NCBI GenBank assembly: GCA_900540475.1
Contig: UQGG01000032.1
Span: 1 to 64,000 of the forward strand
Length of the DNA stretch: 64,000 bases
DNA from: an uncultured Robinsoniella sp.
GTDB lineage: Bacteria > Bacillota > Clostridia > Lachnospirales > Lachnospiraceae
Reading direction: 5' to 3'
Positions 53,183 to 61,399 of the stretch are shown piece by piece (position 1 is the first letter of the stretch; the number at the start of each line of letters is the position of its first letter). Made by a program: the position numbers and the translations under genes. The notes under the pieces are model-generated. The model did no database searches, was not told where the DNA came from, and was given only the letters and a program-made list of their open reading frames with translations.

Positions 53183-54538
53183 TTAACAGCTTTTTTTATC
53201 TACAGCAGCCTGGAAACATGCAGTCAGCTCTGCATTATCCGGCAGAATACTTTCATATTTCACTTCGCCGTCCACACAGATTGTCGGTACATTCTTAGCA
53301 CCTAATTTCATCATGCAGGCAACGCCTTCTTTTTCTTTGATCTTATGCTCGATGATCTTTACTTTATCACCCAATGGTGCAGCTGCGGTATAAACGGCTT
53401 CCATATTGTACTGGCAAGCAGCACAGGATTCGGAATCCAGTGTAATACAGTCTATAATGACCTGTTTTTCGCTTGCATAATCCGGTAATTCATAGTCTAC
53501 ACCTGCCATAACATCTTCGCCTTCAAAGATCTCTTCGATATTGCCGTGTACAGTGCTGGTAACAGCCTGAACGTTAGCAACCGGAGTTGCATAAGGCATA
53601 TCACAGCCAGGAGCCAGGATATATCCTGTTTTACCGCCGATATTCATACAGTTTGTAGCATCCCTCACATTGTCATAAGGAGTTCCAAAGAGCATGGTCA
53701 GGGTCAGTTTGATATTACCGCCTACAGATACCTTGTATGGTTTACAGGTCTCCACTACATACTCCAGCGGAATATTTTCGTCTATGGAAATATTATCACA
53801 ATGGGTCTGGCACATTGCTTCAATATTACGTTTTGCATTACCACAAACGAAGAAGGAGCCCAGTTTGCCTCTTTCACGAATGTAATCAAATACAGGTGTT
53901 ACATAGGGTGTTACAAATTCCTCAAAGTTATCAGGAGAAATCTGAGAAGTCATAGGATCAACGATTGCTACGATATCCACACCGGCATCGATATACATTT
54001 TTGCAGTATTGATCGCTACCTTCTGGCAGAATTCCATTAATTCCTCCACCTCTTCCGGTTCATCCAGCATATCATAGAAGATATCGGTTCCTTTTAAATG
54101 AAGTGCCAGAGTAAAGGGTCCTGTGATTAATCCGTAAACTGCACATTTATCACCAATTGCTTCCACAATGCGTCTTGTAGCGTCCATTGCTATTGGGAAA
54201 CGTCCATCTTCCTCTGTTGGGATCTTCAGATCCTCCAGCGTCTTGCCCTGCTCTAAGATATGGCTGGATACTGCAGGCGGATTATCCTTTGCATAAGTCA
54301 GGTTACATCCCATAGCCTCTGCTTCCAGCTGAAGGTCAAATAATGCAGGAATCCCGTCTGGCTGATACAATTCTACTGCCTTTAATACTCCATTTACGAT
54401 ATGATCTGCACTTTTAAAGAATTCCTCACAATTTACATCTATCAGACTTGCTGCGTGGCATCCTACAAAAGGAACCCAGGGTATACGGTCTACTTCTTTG
54501 CACTGCATAGCACGAAATACTAATTCTCTTGAATTCAT
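53183..54538 (-). CDS. URO-D-fold methyltransferase fused to a thioredoxin-like domain
   Basis: A 451-residue protein. Residues 1-360 are a uroporphyrinogen-decarboxylase-fold domain of the MtaA/MtbA/CmuA methyltransferase type, not a haem enzyme. In this family zinc is held by HxC and a distant C. Here the second and third ligands are visible (Cys about 231 in FFVCGN and Cys about 312 in APGCDM, 79 residues apart), but the histidine is replaced by Phe. Residues about 368-451 form a thioredoxin-like domain with the redox motif CAAC (in ESCAACQYN) and the cis-Pro loop NVPTICVDG. The fusion suggests thiol chemistry or redox control at the metal site. AAGGAGA precedes the ATG. It is on the same strand as, and 215 bases beyond, the lipoate ligase gene. 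Confidence 0.82.
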   Translation of the reverse strand: MNSRELVFRAMQCKEVDRIPWVPFVGCHAASLIDVNCEEFFKSADHIVNGVLKAVELYQPDGIPALFDLQLEAEAMGCNLTYAKDNPPAVSSHILEQGKTLEDLKIPTEEDGRFPIAMDATRRIVEAIGDKCAVYGLITGPFTLALHLKGTDIFYDMLDEPEEVEELMEFCQKVAINTAKMYIDAGVDIVAIVDPMTSQISPDNFEEFVTPYVTPVFDYIRERGKLGSFFVCGNAKRNIEAMCQTHCDNISIDENIPLEYVVETCKPYKVSVGGNIKLTLTMLFGTPYDNVRDATNCMNIGGKTGYILAPGCDMPYATPVANVQAVTSTVHGNIEEIFEGEDVMAGVDYELPDYASEKQVIIDCITLDSESCAACQYNMEAVYTAAAPLGDKVKIIEHKIKEKEGVACMMKLGAKNVPTICVDGEVKYESILPDNAELTACFQAAVDKKSC

Positions 54539-54753
54539 TCTCTTAATCTCCTTTATGTATTTTTCATATCTATTTTTATTTCTAACGACTGTTAATACGG
54601 ATCTGAAAATTGCTTCTGACAGTTATGCATTTCAATTTGGCACTTTCAAATACGCACTGATACCGCCTGCGGATTAACGGCATCAACCATACACTCATTA
54701 TATCAGCAAGTCAAAATTTATTTTGAAAAAATCATAGTTATTTGGTAATAATT

Positions 54754-55770
54754 TTAGTAAAAACATTCCATCAGTTCCTCTTTTGTAATATTGCCAAAAT
54801 ATTTTACAAGGGGTACGTGCTCCAATACCCCTTCTAACACCTCCCGCCTGTATTCCAATCCGATCAGCATATTTTCAATGTCAGATGCAGGACAGAGGGC
54901 AAGAAAATCGCCGCTGATTTTACATGCGGTAATCATTCCTTTTTTGATTAACATCTCTACCGTCACTTTTCCATTGGTAAACCGCTTTTCTTTCCTGTGG
55001 TTAAACATGGGGGAGCGTCCATAATTCCAATCCCTGGACGCATATTTGTGAAGTGCCAGTTCCTCTGTCTCTGCCAGAATCCCAGGTGTGATTTCCACCT
55101 TTGTGATACCCCCTGCTTCCTTTTCAAAATAAGTGCGCAGGTAATCCCGGAATTGCAGTACACTCATCCCCTGGTCATCCAGGTAGTCCTTTATATTGCC
55201 GATTCTGCTCTTCACCGACTTCACACCTTTTGAGGATAACTTATCCTGGCTGACATTTAAGAGCTCTGCTGCCTGCGCAAGATCTGCACAAAATAAAAGC
55301 GTACCATGATGGAGTATCCGGTTCTGGTGCAGTGCCTGGGCATTGCCGGATACCTTCTTGCCATCCGCCGTAATATCATTTCTGCCGCTTTTCACGGCTG
55401 GTACTCCCAATGTCTGTAAGGCTTCTATAACTGGTTCCAGGAATCTCTCATAGGATATATCCATATCTTCATCTGCTGTGGTAATAAATGAAAAGTTCAG
55501 ATTCCCCAGATCATGGAATACGGCGCCGCCGCCGGTATTTCTGCGCACCACTTTTGTTCCGTGCTTTTCCACTGCTTCCTCATTGATTTCTTCCAGCGTA
55601 TTCTGGTGTTTTCCAATGATAATGCTATTTTCATTCTGCCATAACATCAGTATGTCCGCATCGGGATAAACTGCCGTCTTGTGATAGAAAAAATATTCTT
55701 CCAGTGCCAGATTTATACAGGGATCTGTAAACGGGCTTTCTACATATAACATGCCGTCTCTTCTATTCAT
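54754..55770 (-). CDS. Lipoate-protein ligase
   Basis: A 338-residue ligase (LplA/LplJ type) that attaches free lipoate through lipoyl-AMP to a carrier lysine. It has RRNTGGGAVFHDLGNLNFSF (lipoyl-AMP site), GRNDITADGKKVSGNA with the catalytic Lys, and the C-terminal accessory domain (NGKVTVEMLIKKGMI). The ATG at 55770 overlaps the end of the preceding GTPase gene by eight bases (an ATG at 55752 is an alternative). The adjacent gene at 56725 encodes a small lipoyl-type carrier, which is the obvious substrate. No pyruvate dehydrogenase or glycine cleavage genes are in the window. Confidence 0.9.
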   Translation of the reverse strand: MNRRDGMLYVESPFTDPCINLALEEYFFYHKTAVYPDADILMLWQNENSIIIGKHQNTLEEINEEAVEKHGTKVVRRNTGGGAVFHDLGNLNFSFITTADEDMDISYERFLEPVIEALQTLGVPAVKSGRNDITADGKKVSGNAQALHQNRILHHGTLLFCADLAQAAELLNVSQDKLSSKGVKSVKSRIGNIKDYLDDQGMSVLQFRDYLRTYFEKEAGGITKVEITPGILAETEELALHKYASRDWNYGRSPMFNHRKEKRFTNGKVTVEMLIKKGMITACKISGDFLALCPASDIENMLIGLEYRREVLEGVLEHVPLVKYFGNITKEELMECFY

Positions 55771-56728
55771 AGATCTCACACGCTTCCTTGCAGGTTGATT
55801 TCCAGGTATCCTCCAGCGTCTCTTCAAATTCCTCAGGACCATTGCCGATGACCACAAGCTTCGTATGTGTAATTACATCCCTTTTTCCCGCTTTAAAAGG
55901 CTTAATTTCCAGATAGTCTCCTACCCCGTCCACCTGGATCCATCCTTCCTGCGTATCTGCGATTCCTTTTATACGCAGTGCCATAGGCTGCATTTTTTTC
56001 ACGAACTGCTCCAGATCCGGCTTATTTACTTTTGTCCCGCATTCCAGGGAATAAGTCGCCGGACGGTTCCAGGGTTGATTGCTGGTCTCACCCACATATC
56101 CGTTATCGATTAGTTTTTCATCCAGTAACCCCAGGGGAACCTGTGCAAACATCGTTTCGTACAGGTATGCTTTGGGATTCAATTCCCGGATTTTTCCTTT
56201 GATCTTCTCTATGGTCACCTGATTCACCAGATCCACTTTATTAATCACAATAAAGTTACTGGATGCAATCTGATTCTGCACCGGTGCCAATACCTGCACA
56301 TGACGCAGGAACGTAACGCTGTCCGTAATGCAGACTGCCCCCCGGTACCGATAAGGGCGGGCATCCGAATCTTTCTGGGAACGGCTTACCATATGTTCCA
56401 TTTCCTGAAGAAGCAGATGCATATTGGAAGGATCCGCCATGCCGGAGTTCTCAATCAGCAGGATATCTATATCTTCCTTTGAAAAACCAATGAGGGTTTT
56501 TACAAATCCACCTTTTAAACAGGCACAGAATATGGAACCGTTATTGATCTCCACCAGTTGAATGCCTTCCTTTTCCACCAGCATGCCGTCAATTCCCAGG
56601 CTGCCAAATTCATTAATAATGACCCCAATCTTCTTATTGGGCAGTGCCTGGAGAAGTTTCTGCAAAAAGGTTGTCTTACCTGCCCCCAGAAAACCGGATA
56701 TCAGATATAAATCAATCTCTTTTTTCAT
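55763..56728 (-). CDS. CobW/COG0523-family GTPase, variant metal motif
   Basis: A 321-residue GTPase. Walker A is SGFLGAGKTTF near residue 12, the switch region has INEFG, and the G4 motif is VINKVDLV. The family metal motif CxCC is reduced to FCACLK, so one cysteine is missing. The C-terminal CobW domain follows. COG0523 proteins deliver zinc, cobalt or iron to client enzymes. The gene overlaps the lipoyl carrier gene by four bases (ATGA) and the ligase gene by eight, so all three are coupled. A metal-dependent methyltransferase in the neighbourhood is the natural client. Confidence 0.87.
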   Translation of the reverse strand: MKKEIDLYLISGFLGAGKTTFLQKLLQALPNKKIGVIINEFGSLGIDGMLVEKEGIQLVEINNGSIFCACLKGGFVKTLIGFSKEDIDILLIENSGMADPSNMHLLLQEMEHMVSRSQKDSDARPYRYRGAVCITDSVTFLRHVQVLAPVQNQIASSNFIVINKVDLVNQVTIEKIKGKIRELNPKAYLYETMFAQVPLGLLDEKLIDNGYVGETSNQPWNRPATYSLECGTKVNKPDLEQFVKKMQPMALRIKGIADTQEGWIQVDGVGDYLEIKPFKAGKRDVITHTKLVVIGNGPEEFEETLEDTWKSTCKEACEIYE

Positions 56729-57030
56729 TCCTGCTCCTTTCCGTCTTCGATGTAACCCAGTATCTCCTGAAACGCAAACTCTTCTTCATCTTCAATACAT
56801 ATTTCGCACAGGGTGCCGCTGCAGGGTGCTGTAAATTCCAGAGCCTTCTTTTCTACTTCTCCCTCGCACACAGTCTCCCCTTCTTCCACTGCTTCCCCGA
56901 TCTCTTTTAACCAGGTCAGCGTGCCGGTCTTAAAAGTCAGGTTCACCGGTCTGTCCTGACACGGACAGGGATGCTCCGGATCTTTTTTCGGCATTGCCTT
57001 TTTTGGTACGGTAATTTCTATTCGTGACAT
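56725..57030 (-). CDS. Stand-alone lipoyl/biotinyl-type carrier protein
   Basis: A 101-residue protein. Residues about 36-95 form a single lipoyl-type hairpin domain: WLKEIGEAVEEGETVCEGE, then EVEKKALEF with candidate lysines 61 and 62 at the turn, then TAPCSGTL. The family motif is E-T-D-K-A; here Glu-Lys-Lys-Ala favours lipoate over biotin (which needs MKM). A 35-residue N-terminal extension contains Cys-Pro-Cys. No enzyme domain is attached. The start at 57030 follows GGAGG. It is coupled to the GTPase and lipoate ligase genes, so it is probably the ligase substrate and a dithiol carrier for this operon. Confidence 0.8.
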   Translation of the reverse strand: MSRIEITVPKKAMPKKDPEHPCPCQDRPVNLTFKTGTLTWLKEIGEAVEEGETVCEGEVEKKALEFTAPCSGTLCEICIEDEEEFAFQEILGYIEDGKEQE

Positions 57031-57042
57031 TTTTTCCTCCTG

Positions 57043-57100
57043 GAGCGTGTTGGAAAATTGCTTTCTGCCAGCTGACAGGAATGAATATTCAAACACGCTC
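57043..57100. repeat. Family A short hairpin repeat, copy A4
   Basis: GAGCGTGTTGGAAAATTGC... pairs with ...TTCAAACACGCTC, the two arms lying almost directly against each other. It lies between the DUF5714-type gene and the lipoyl carrier gene, directly upstream of the ribosome binding site of the latter. Confidence 0.65.
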
Positions 57101-57126
57101 ATTGCTGTGATGGAACATGGATATAC

Positions 57127-57711
57127 CTATTCAAAGTATGGACAGGCTTTTCCTTTACATTCCTTATTATTCTTGTAGTATTTGCAAATCACCTTTTCCG
57201 GCTTTTCCAGTTCGATCCCAAGGTACTCCCGGATACTTTCAACCGCACTCTCTAAGGCGAGATAGGTATTCCGCTTGCAGCATCTGGGACCATCTACACC
57301 GGAGATAGCAAGCAGCGCCCTGCCTACCGCTTGGTTGGTCCACGCCCAGGTTCCCTTTGAAAGCGGTGTCGTCTGGGTGTAAATACTTAAGAAGATTCCA
57401 ACTCCCACTGCCGCTCCACAGGAGCCATAGAGTCCGCAAAACCCGCCCAGTACATTTTTCGCCCTGGACAGAGCTTCCCGAAGATCTTCTTCCAGAACTG
57501 CCGTCTCATCTTCCTCTATCTTATGACAGGCAGTCAAAAGTACCCCTGGCATTAGATAGTGGTGGGGCGGGCAATGCATGGGAAGCCCTTCAATATCCAT
57601 CAGTTCTTCCGCCAGTTCCCAGATGGTTTTATTTTCACCTGATTCATAATATGTAAGCAGTTTCTCTGTCATTTTATCATAATAAATATCCAATTCACTG
57701 TAATTTCCCAT
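57127..57711 (-). CDS. DUF5714-type cysteine-rich protein
   Basis: A 194-residue soluble protein with conserved-looking motifs HCPPHHYLMPG, GGFCGLYGSCGAAVG and GPRCCKRNTYLA, and a C-terminal cluster CKYYKNNKECKGKACPYF. I recall this pattern as the DUF5714 family, which has no established function; the Cys/His motifs suggest metal or Fe-S binding. The start at 57711 has AAAGGG about seven bases upstream; the frame is open further (to 57831) but without a site. It is the first gene of the minus-strand operon DUF5714-lipoyl carrier-GTPase-lipoate ligase and is divergent from the HyuA-like gene. Confidence 0.75.
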   Translation of the reverse strand: MGNYSELDIYYDKMTEKLLTYYESGENKTIWELAEELMDIEGLPMHCPPHHYLMPGVLLTACHKIEEDETAVLEEDLREALSRAKNVLGGFCGLYGSCGAAVGVGIFLSIYTQTTPLSKGTWAWTNQAVGRALLAISGVDGPRCCKRNTYLALESAVESIREYLGIELEKPEKVICKYYKNNKECKGKACPYFE

Positions 57712-57885
57712 ATCTTTACCCTTTGCATATAGCACACATCCTGCTATCGCCCTTTCTGTATTTATTATAAACTCACTGCCCGGAATAGAAAAGTAAAAAA
57801 CCTGGATTATTGGGAAATTTTTTAGATTCATAGAAATTTTACTAAAAATCCAAAATTATGAAAAAATCCCTGGTGACGGAAACGC

Positions 57886-57891
57886 TATAAT
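57886..57891 (+). promoter_or_regulatory. Likely -10 box for the HyuA-like operon
   Basis: A perfect TATAAT, 23 bases before the family A element. No clear -35 box is visible at the right distance, so an activator may be needed. The predicted leader contains the whole 160-base element. Nothing else is visible in the 380-base gap. Confidence 0.4.
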
Positions 57892-57913
57892 ATATGTAGA
57901 AACAGAACTTACT

Positions 57914-58073
57914 AGAGCGTGCTTTAAAATTGCTTTCTGGCAGCTGTGCGTCACACTTTGTGGGAGATTTGTCCCGGATGAAGGGCGCGTAGCGGGCTAC
58001 GTAACCTGAATTCGGGGCAAATATGCCGCTAAGTGGGGCGTGCAGATGGCAGGAATGAATTTTAAACACGCTC
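57914..58073 (+). repeat. Family A long palindromic element, copy A2
   Basis: A 160-base palindrome in the same orientation and relative position as copy A1: in the leader of a plus-strand gene, ending 19 bases before the start codon. The middle stem is TTGTCCCGGAT with ATTCGGGGCAA, and the central stem is CGTAGC with GCTACG. Compared with A1, A-T pairs are replaced by G-C pairs on both sides of the stems. Confidence 0.75.
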
Positions 58074-58092
58074 ATGAATGGAGGATATTATC

Positions 58093-60099
58093 ATGATTGG
58101 AATTGGCATTGACACCGGCGGCACTTATACAGATGCTGTCATCTATGATTTGGAGAACAAACAGATATTAGAAAGCGCAAAATCCCTGACCACAAAAAGC
58201 CGCCTGGAAACAGGCATTACCAATGTACTGGAAAAGTTATCACAGACGGCTCTTCAGTCTGCATCCTTTATGGCACTGTCCACAACCCTGGCAACGAATG
58301 CCTGTGTGGAAGGCAAAGGCGGAAGAGCAAAGCTCATATTTATCGGAGTAAATCCCGGAACGGTAGATGAGACCTATCTCTCCTACGGCCTGCCTCCCTC
58401 CCGTGAAATTTATTTTATGGATGGGGATCCGGCTGATGCACTGCGCCCGGAGATAAAGCCGGACTGGGAAAAATTCCGCCAGGATATCCGCACACAGTTT
58501 AGTGATTGTGACAGCATTGCCGTGGTACAGATCCATCCCAAAGATAACGGGGCTGCTTATGAGAAAACGGCGCATCGCATTATTACAGACGAGCTGGATG
58601 TCCCCTGCATTACGGGTTACGAACTGTTTCACGATTTAAACGTCCTGCGCCGGGGTGCCAGTGCCCTGTTAAATGCAAGACTGATGCCGGTAATGCAGGA
58701 TTTTTTCAAAGCAATCAAAGCTTCTCTGGAAAATCTGGGGCTGTCTCTTCCTATCGTAATTGTAAGAAGTGACGGATCCCTTATGTCTCAGGGATTTGCC
58801 TCCACACGGCCGGTGGAAACACTTTTATGCGGTCCCGCTGCCAGTGTTATGGGCGGAGTGGAGCTTGCCGATGAAGAAAATGCCCTGATCGTGGATATGG
58901 GAGGAACTACATCTGACATTGCCATTGTTAAAAACCATACACCGGTGACCGTCCGGGAAGGCATTCAGATTGGTATCTACAAAACCTTTGTGAAGGGTCT
59001 GTATGTGGATACTTTTGGTCTGGGAGGCGACAGTGCCATCCGCTATGAAAACGGCAAGCTCTATCTGGACACAGAACGGGTCATTCCCCTTTGTACCCTT
59101 TCTTCCCAGTTTCCGGGCGTGCTGGAACAACTGGACGAACTGATCCAGACCGGTAAACCCCACAGCCATTTCCTGCACGAGTTCTTTGTATTAATGAAAG
59201 AACCCAAAAACAAATGCAGCTATACCCAGGAAGAACTGAACTTTTGCACCGCTCTTGCCGACGGTCCCCTGATTTTTACCAAAGCTGCCGCTGCCATCCG
59301 AAAGGACACTTATAACTTCAGTATGAAGCGGCTGGAACAGGAAGGCATCGTAATGCGTTCCGGGCTTACTCCCACTGATATTATGCATATTCGAAAAGAC
59401 TACACCCCCTTTGACCGGAAGGCATCCGTACTGGGTGCAGAATTTATTGCCCGTTCCGTAGAGATAACATCGGAACGCCTTACCGATAAAGTCTACCATC
59501 TGGTCAAAAAGAAACTTTACTGCAATCTGGTGCGCATCCTGATCAACGACCACAATGCCACAAAGCATAAACACTTAAGTCCCGAAATGCTGAACAGCCT
59601 GATTGAAGAAAGCTACGAAGATGCCGTATCCCACGGAGCTTCCTGTTTCTTTTCCACCCAGTTCCGCACCCATGCTACGTTGATTGGTGTTGGTGCCCCC
59701 ATCCACATCTTCTTAGAAGACGTGGCAAAGCTTCTGGGCACTAAAGCTGTCATTCCCAGAAATGCAGCCGTGGCTAATGCTCTGGGCGCCGTAGTGGGTA
59801 ATGTATCTGCTTCTTATTCCGTGGAGATCAAACCCCTCTACGACTCTTCCGACCTGACCGGCTACCAGGTTTTCACACGAAGCGGATGCTTAAGCTTTAA
59901 AGACTATGATGCTGCAAAGGAAACTGCTATTGAAGAAGCCCTGGAAGGTGCAAGATCTGAGGCTTACCAGAGAGGCGCCGTAGGTGAAATCACAACTTCT
60001 TACGAAAGCAGTACCTCCGAGGCTGCAATTGGGGAAAATAACTTATTCCTGGGAGAGATGATTGTGGGCAATGCCATAGGCAGGATTATTTCTTTATAG
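58093..60099 (+). CDS. Hydantoinase/oxoprolinase (HyuA)-like ASKHA protein
   Basis: A 668-residue protein of the HyuA family. The N-terminal phosphate loop is GIDTGGTYTDAV, the second ATP motif is VDMGGTTSDIAIV near residue 270, and GLGGDSAIRYE follows. Typical members use ATP to open cyclic imides or 5-oxoproline, but they need a HyuB partner, which is absent here. Relatives in corrinoid gene clusters may act as ATPases for metal-cofactor activation; this is inference. The start at 58093 has GGAGG eight bases upstream. It opens the plus-strand set with a methyltransferase and a GTPase gene. Confidence 0.8.
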   Translation: MIGIGIDTGGTYTDAVIYDLENKQILESAKSLTTKSRLETGITNVLEKLSQTALQSASFMALSTTLATNACVEGKGGRAKLIFIGVNPGTVDETYLSYGLPPSREIYFMDGDPADALRPEIKPDWEKFRQDIRTQFSDCDSIAVVQIHPKDNGAAYEKTAHRIITDELDVPCITGYELFHDLNVLRRGASALLNARLMPVMQDFFKAIKASLENLGLSLPIVIVRSDGSLMSQGFASTRPVETLLCGPAASVMGGVELADEENALIVDMGGTTSDIAIVKNHTPVTVREGIQIGIYKTFVKGLYVDTFGLGGDSAIRYENGKLYLDTERVIPLCTLSSQFPGVLEQLDELIQTGKPHSHFLHEFFVLMKEPKNKCSYTQEELNFCTALADGPLIFTKAAAAIRKDTYNFSMKRLEQEGIVMRSGLTPTDIMHIRKDYTPFDRKASVLGAEFIARSVEITSERLTDKVYHLVKKKLYCNLVRILINDHNATKHKHLSPEMLNSLIEESYEDAVSHGASCFFSTQFRTHATLIGVGAPIHIFLEDVAKLLGTKAVIPRNAAVANALGAVVGNVSASYSVEIKPLYDSSDLTGYQVFTRSGCLSFKDYDAAKETAIEEALEGARSEAYQRGAVGEITTSYESSTSEAAIGENNLFLGEMIVGNAIGRIISL

Positions 60100-60263
60100 A
60101 GTCTGTTTATTGTTTAAAATAATTGTTCATAATGATTGTATTTAGTAATTTTTTTTGATAATCCAAAGTTATACCTTATTTAATATATTATCGTTTCAGT
60201 ATGAATTCCATATTTTTTACTAATTTTCTATGTTTTTTTCTAAAAATTTAGTTTGAAATATTC

Positions 60264-60335
60264 TATACTTTGCTCATAAGAATGAAACGGCAAGTGCTGT
60301 ACCAGCGTAACCAGCTGGACAGAGCACCTGAGCCG
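60264..60335 (+). promoter_or_regulatory. Candidate -10 box and structured leader of the second URO-D gene
   Basis: TATACT at 60264-60269 precedes a compact fold: CGGC (60288-60291) pairs with GCCG (60332-60335), GTGCT with AGCAC, and CCAGC with GCTGG around GTAACCA. The start codon is 27 bases further on. It matches no riboswitch class I know. The rest of the 260-base gap is AT-rich. Confidence 0.45.
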
Positions 60336-60361
60336 GATTAAATAGAAAGCGGGGTATTTTT

Positions 60362-61399
60362 ATGAATTCTATGCAACGTGTAGTAACTGCACTGCAACAC
60401 AAAGAACCTGACCGGGTACCGGTTTATCCTATCATCAGCGGAGCTTCCAGACGGCTGATCGGTGCTTCTTATAAGGACTGGTCCAACGATGCTGATATCT
60501 GTGCAGAAGCATTGTTAAAAGCAAGGGAAGAATTTGACCTGGATTGTATCGTAACACTGATTGATCTCTCCATCGAGTGTGATGCCTGGGGTCAGGAACT
60601 GGTCTACCCGGAAGACGAGGCGGCGCATCCCAACTACAATAACTGTGTCGTTAAGGAAATCGAGGACTATGCCAAGATTAAAAAAGTGGATTACCGTACC
60701 TCGAAACGTATGATGATGCACATTGAAACCTGTAAGAAGCTGGTGGAAGCTGCTAATGGGGAATACCCGGTGGTTGCCTTTGTCTTTGGTCCCCTGGGAA
60801 CCCTTTCCATGCTCCGTAATCAGCAGGATATGTATATGGATCTCTATGACGACCCGGATGCTGTACACGATGCTGCAAGAGAAGTAAATGAAACCCTGAA
60901 GGATTACTGCAACGCGCTTATGGATACCGGAGTCAATGGTATTATGTTCGATACACTGTTCTCATCCGGGGCAATTATGAGTAAAACCATGTGGATGGAA
61001 ATGGAAGGGGATCTGGTAAAAGAACTGGCTGATGTGGTTCATGATAGAGGATGTCTGGTAATGATTCACAACTGCGGGCAGAAAATATATTTTGACGCCC
61101 AGATCGAAACGATGAACCCTGCGGCAATCTCTTTCCTCTATCCGCCGGATGATTGCGCAGATTTTCAGGAATGCAAGGCAAAATACGGCGATAAAGTTAC
61201 CCTGATTGGCTGCGTCACTCCTGCAAGTGCCGTTATCGGTACCGATGAGGAATGGGATCTGGAATGTAAGAACAACATTGATGCCATGGCAAAGGGCGGC
61301 GGCTTTATGCTTGCCACCGGCTGTGAATACCCGGCAAATGCCTCCTTTGACCGGGCAAGGCGCATGGTAAATATCGCAAAGACTTATGGCTGTTATTGA
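60362..61399 (+). CDS. URO-D-fold methyltransferase (MtaA/CmuA-like)
   Basis: A 345-residue single-domain protein of the uroporphyrinogen-decarboxylase fold. The methyltransferase zinc motif is complete: His 236 and Cys 238 in MIHNCGQ and a third Cys near residue 321 in ATGCEYP. True uroporphyrinogen decarboxylases lack this motif. Family members move methyl groups between corrinoids and thiols or between substrates and corrinoids. The N-terminus (RVVTALQHKEPDRVPVYP) is typical. The ribosome binding site is weak (AGCGGGG). Its end overlaps the next GTPase gene by 14 bases. No corrinoid-binding domain is fused or adjacent; the nearest corrinoid protein is at 29.3 kb. Confidence 0.87.
   Translation: MNSMQRVVTALQHKEPDRVPVYPIISGASRRLIGASYKDWSNDADICAEALLKAREEFDLDCIVTLIDLSIECDAWGQELVYPEDEAAHPNYNNCVVKEIEDYAKIKKVDYRTSKRMMMHIETCKKLVEAANGEYPVVAFVFGPLGTLSMLRNQQDMYMDLYDDPDAVHDAAREVNETLKDYCNALMDTGVNGIMFDTLFSSGAIMSKTMWMEMEGDLVKELADVVHDRGCLVMIHNCGQKIYFDAQIETMNPAAISFLYPPDDCADFQECKAKYGDKVTLIGCVTPASAVIGTDEEWDLECKNNIDAMAKGGGFMLATGCEYPANASFDRARRMVNIAKTYGCY

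Noticed and set aside
53183..54538. Haem biosynthesis enzyme uroporphyrinogen decarboxylase
   Set aside because: The zinc-motif cysteines and the corrinoid/metallochaperone neighbours point to the methyltransferase branch, and no haem pathway genes are nearby. The same applies to the gene at 60362.
57914..58073. Simple intrinsic terminator
   Set aside because: The element lies between a -10 box and a start codon in the direction of transcription, is 160 bases long and has no T tract.
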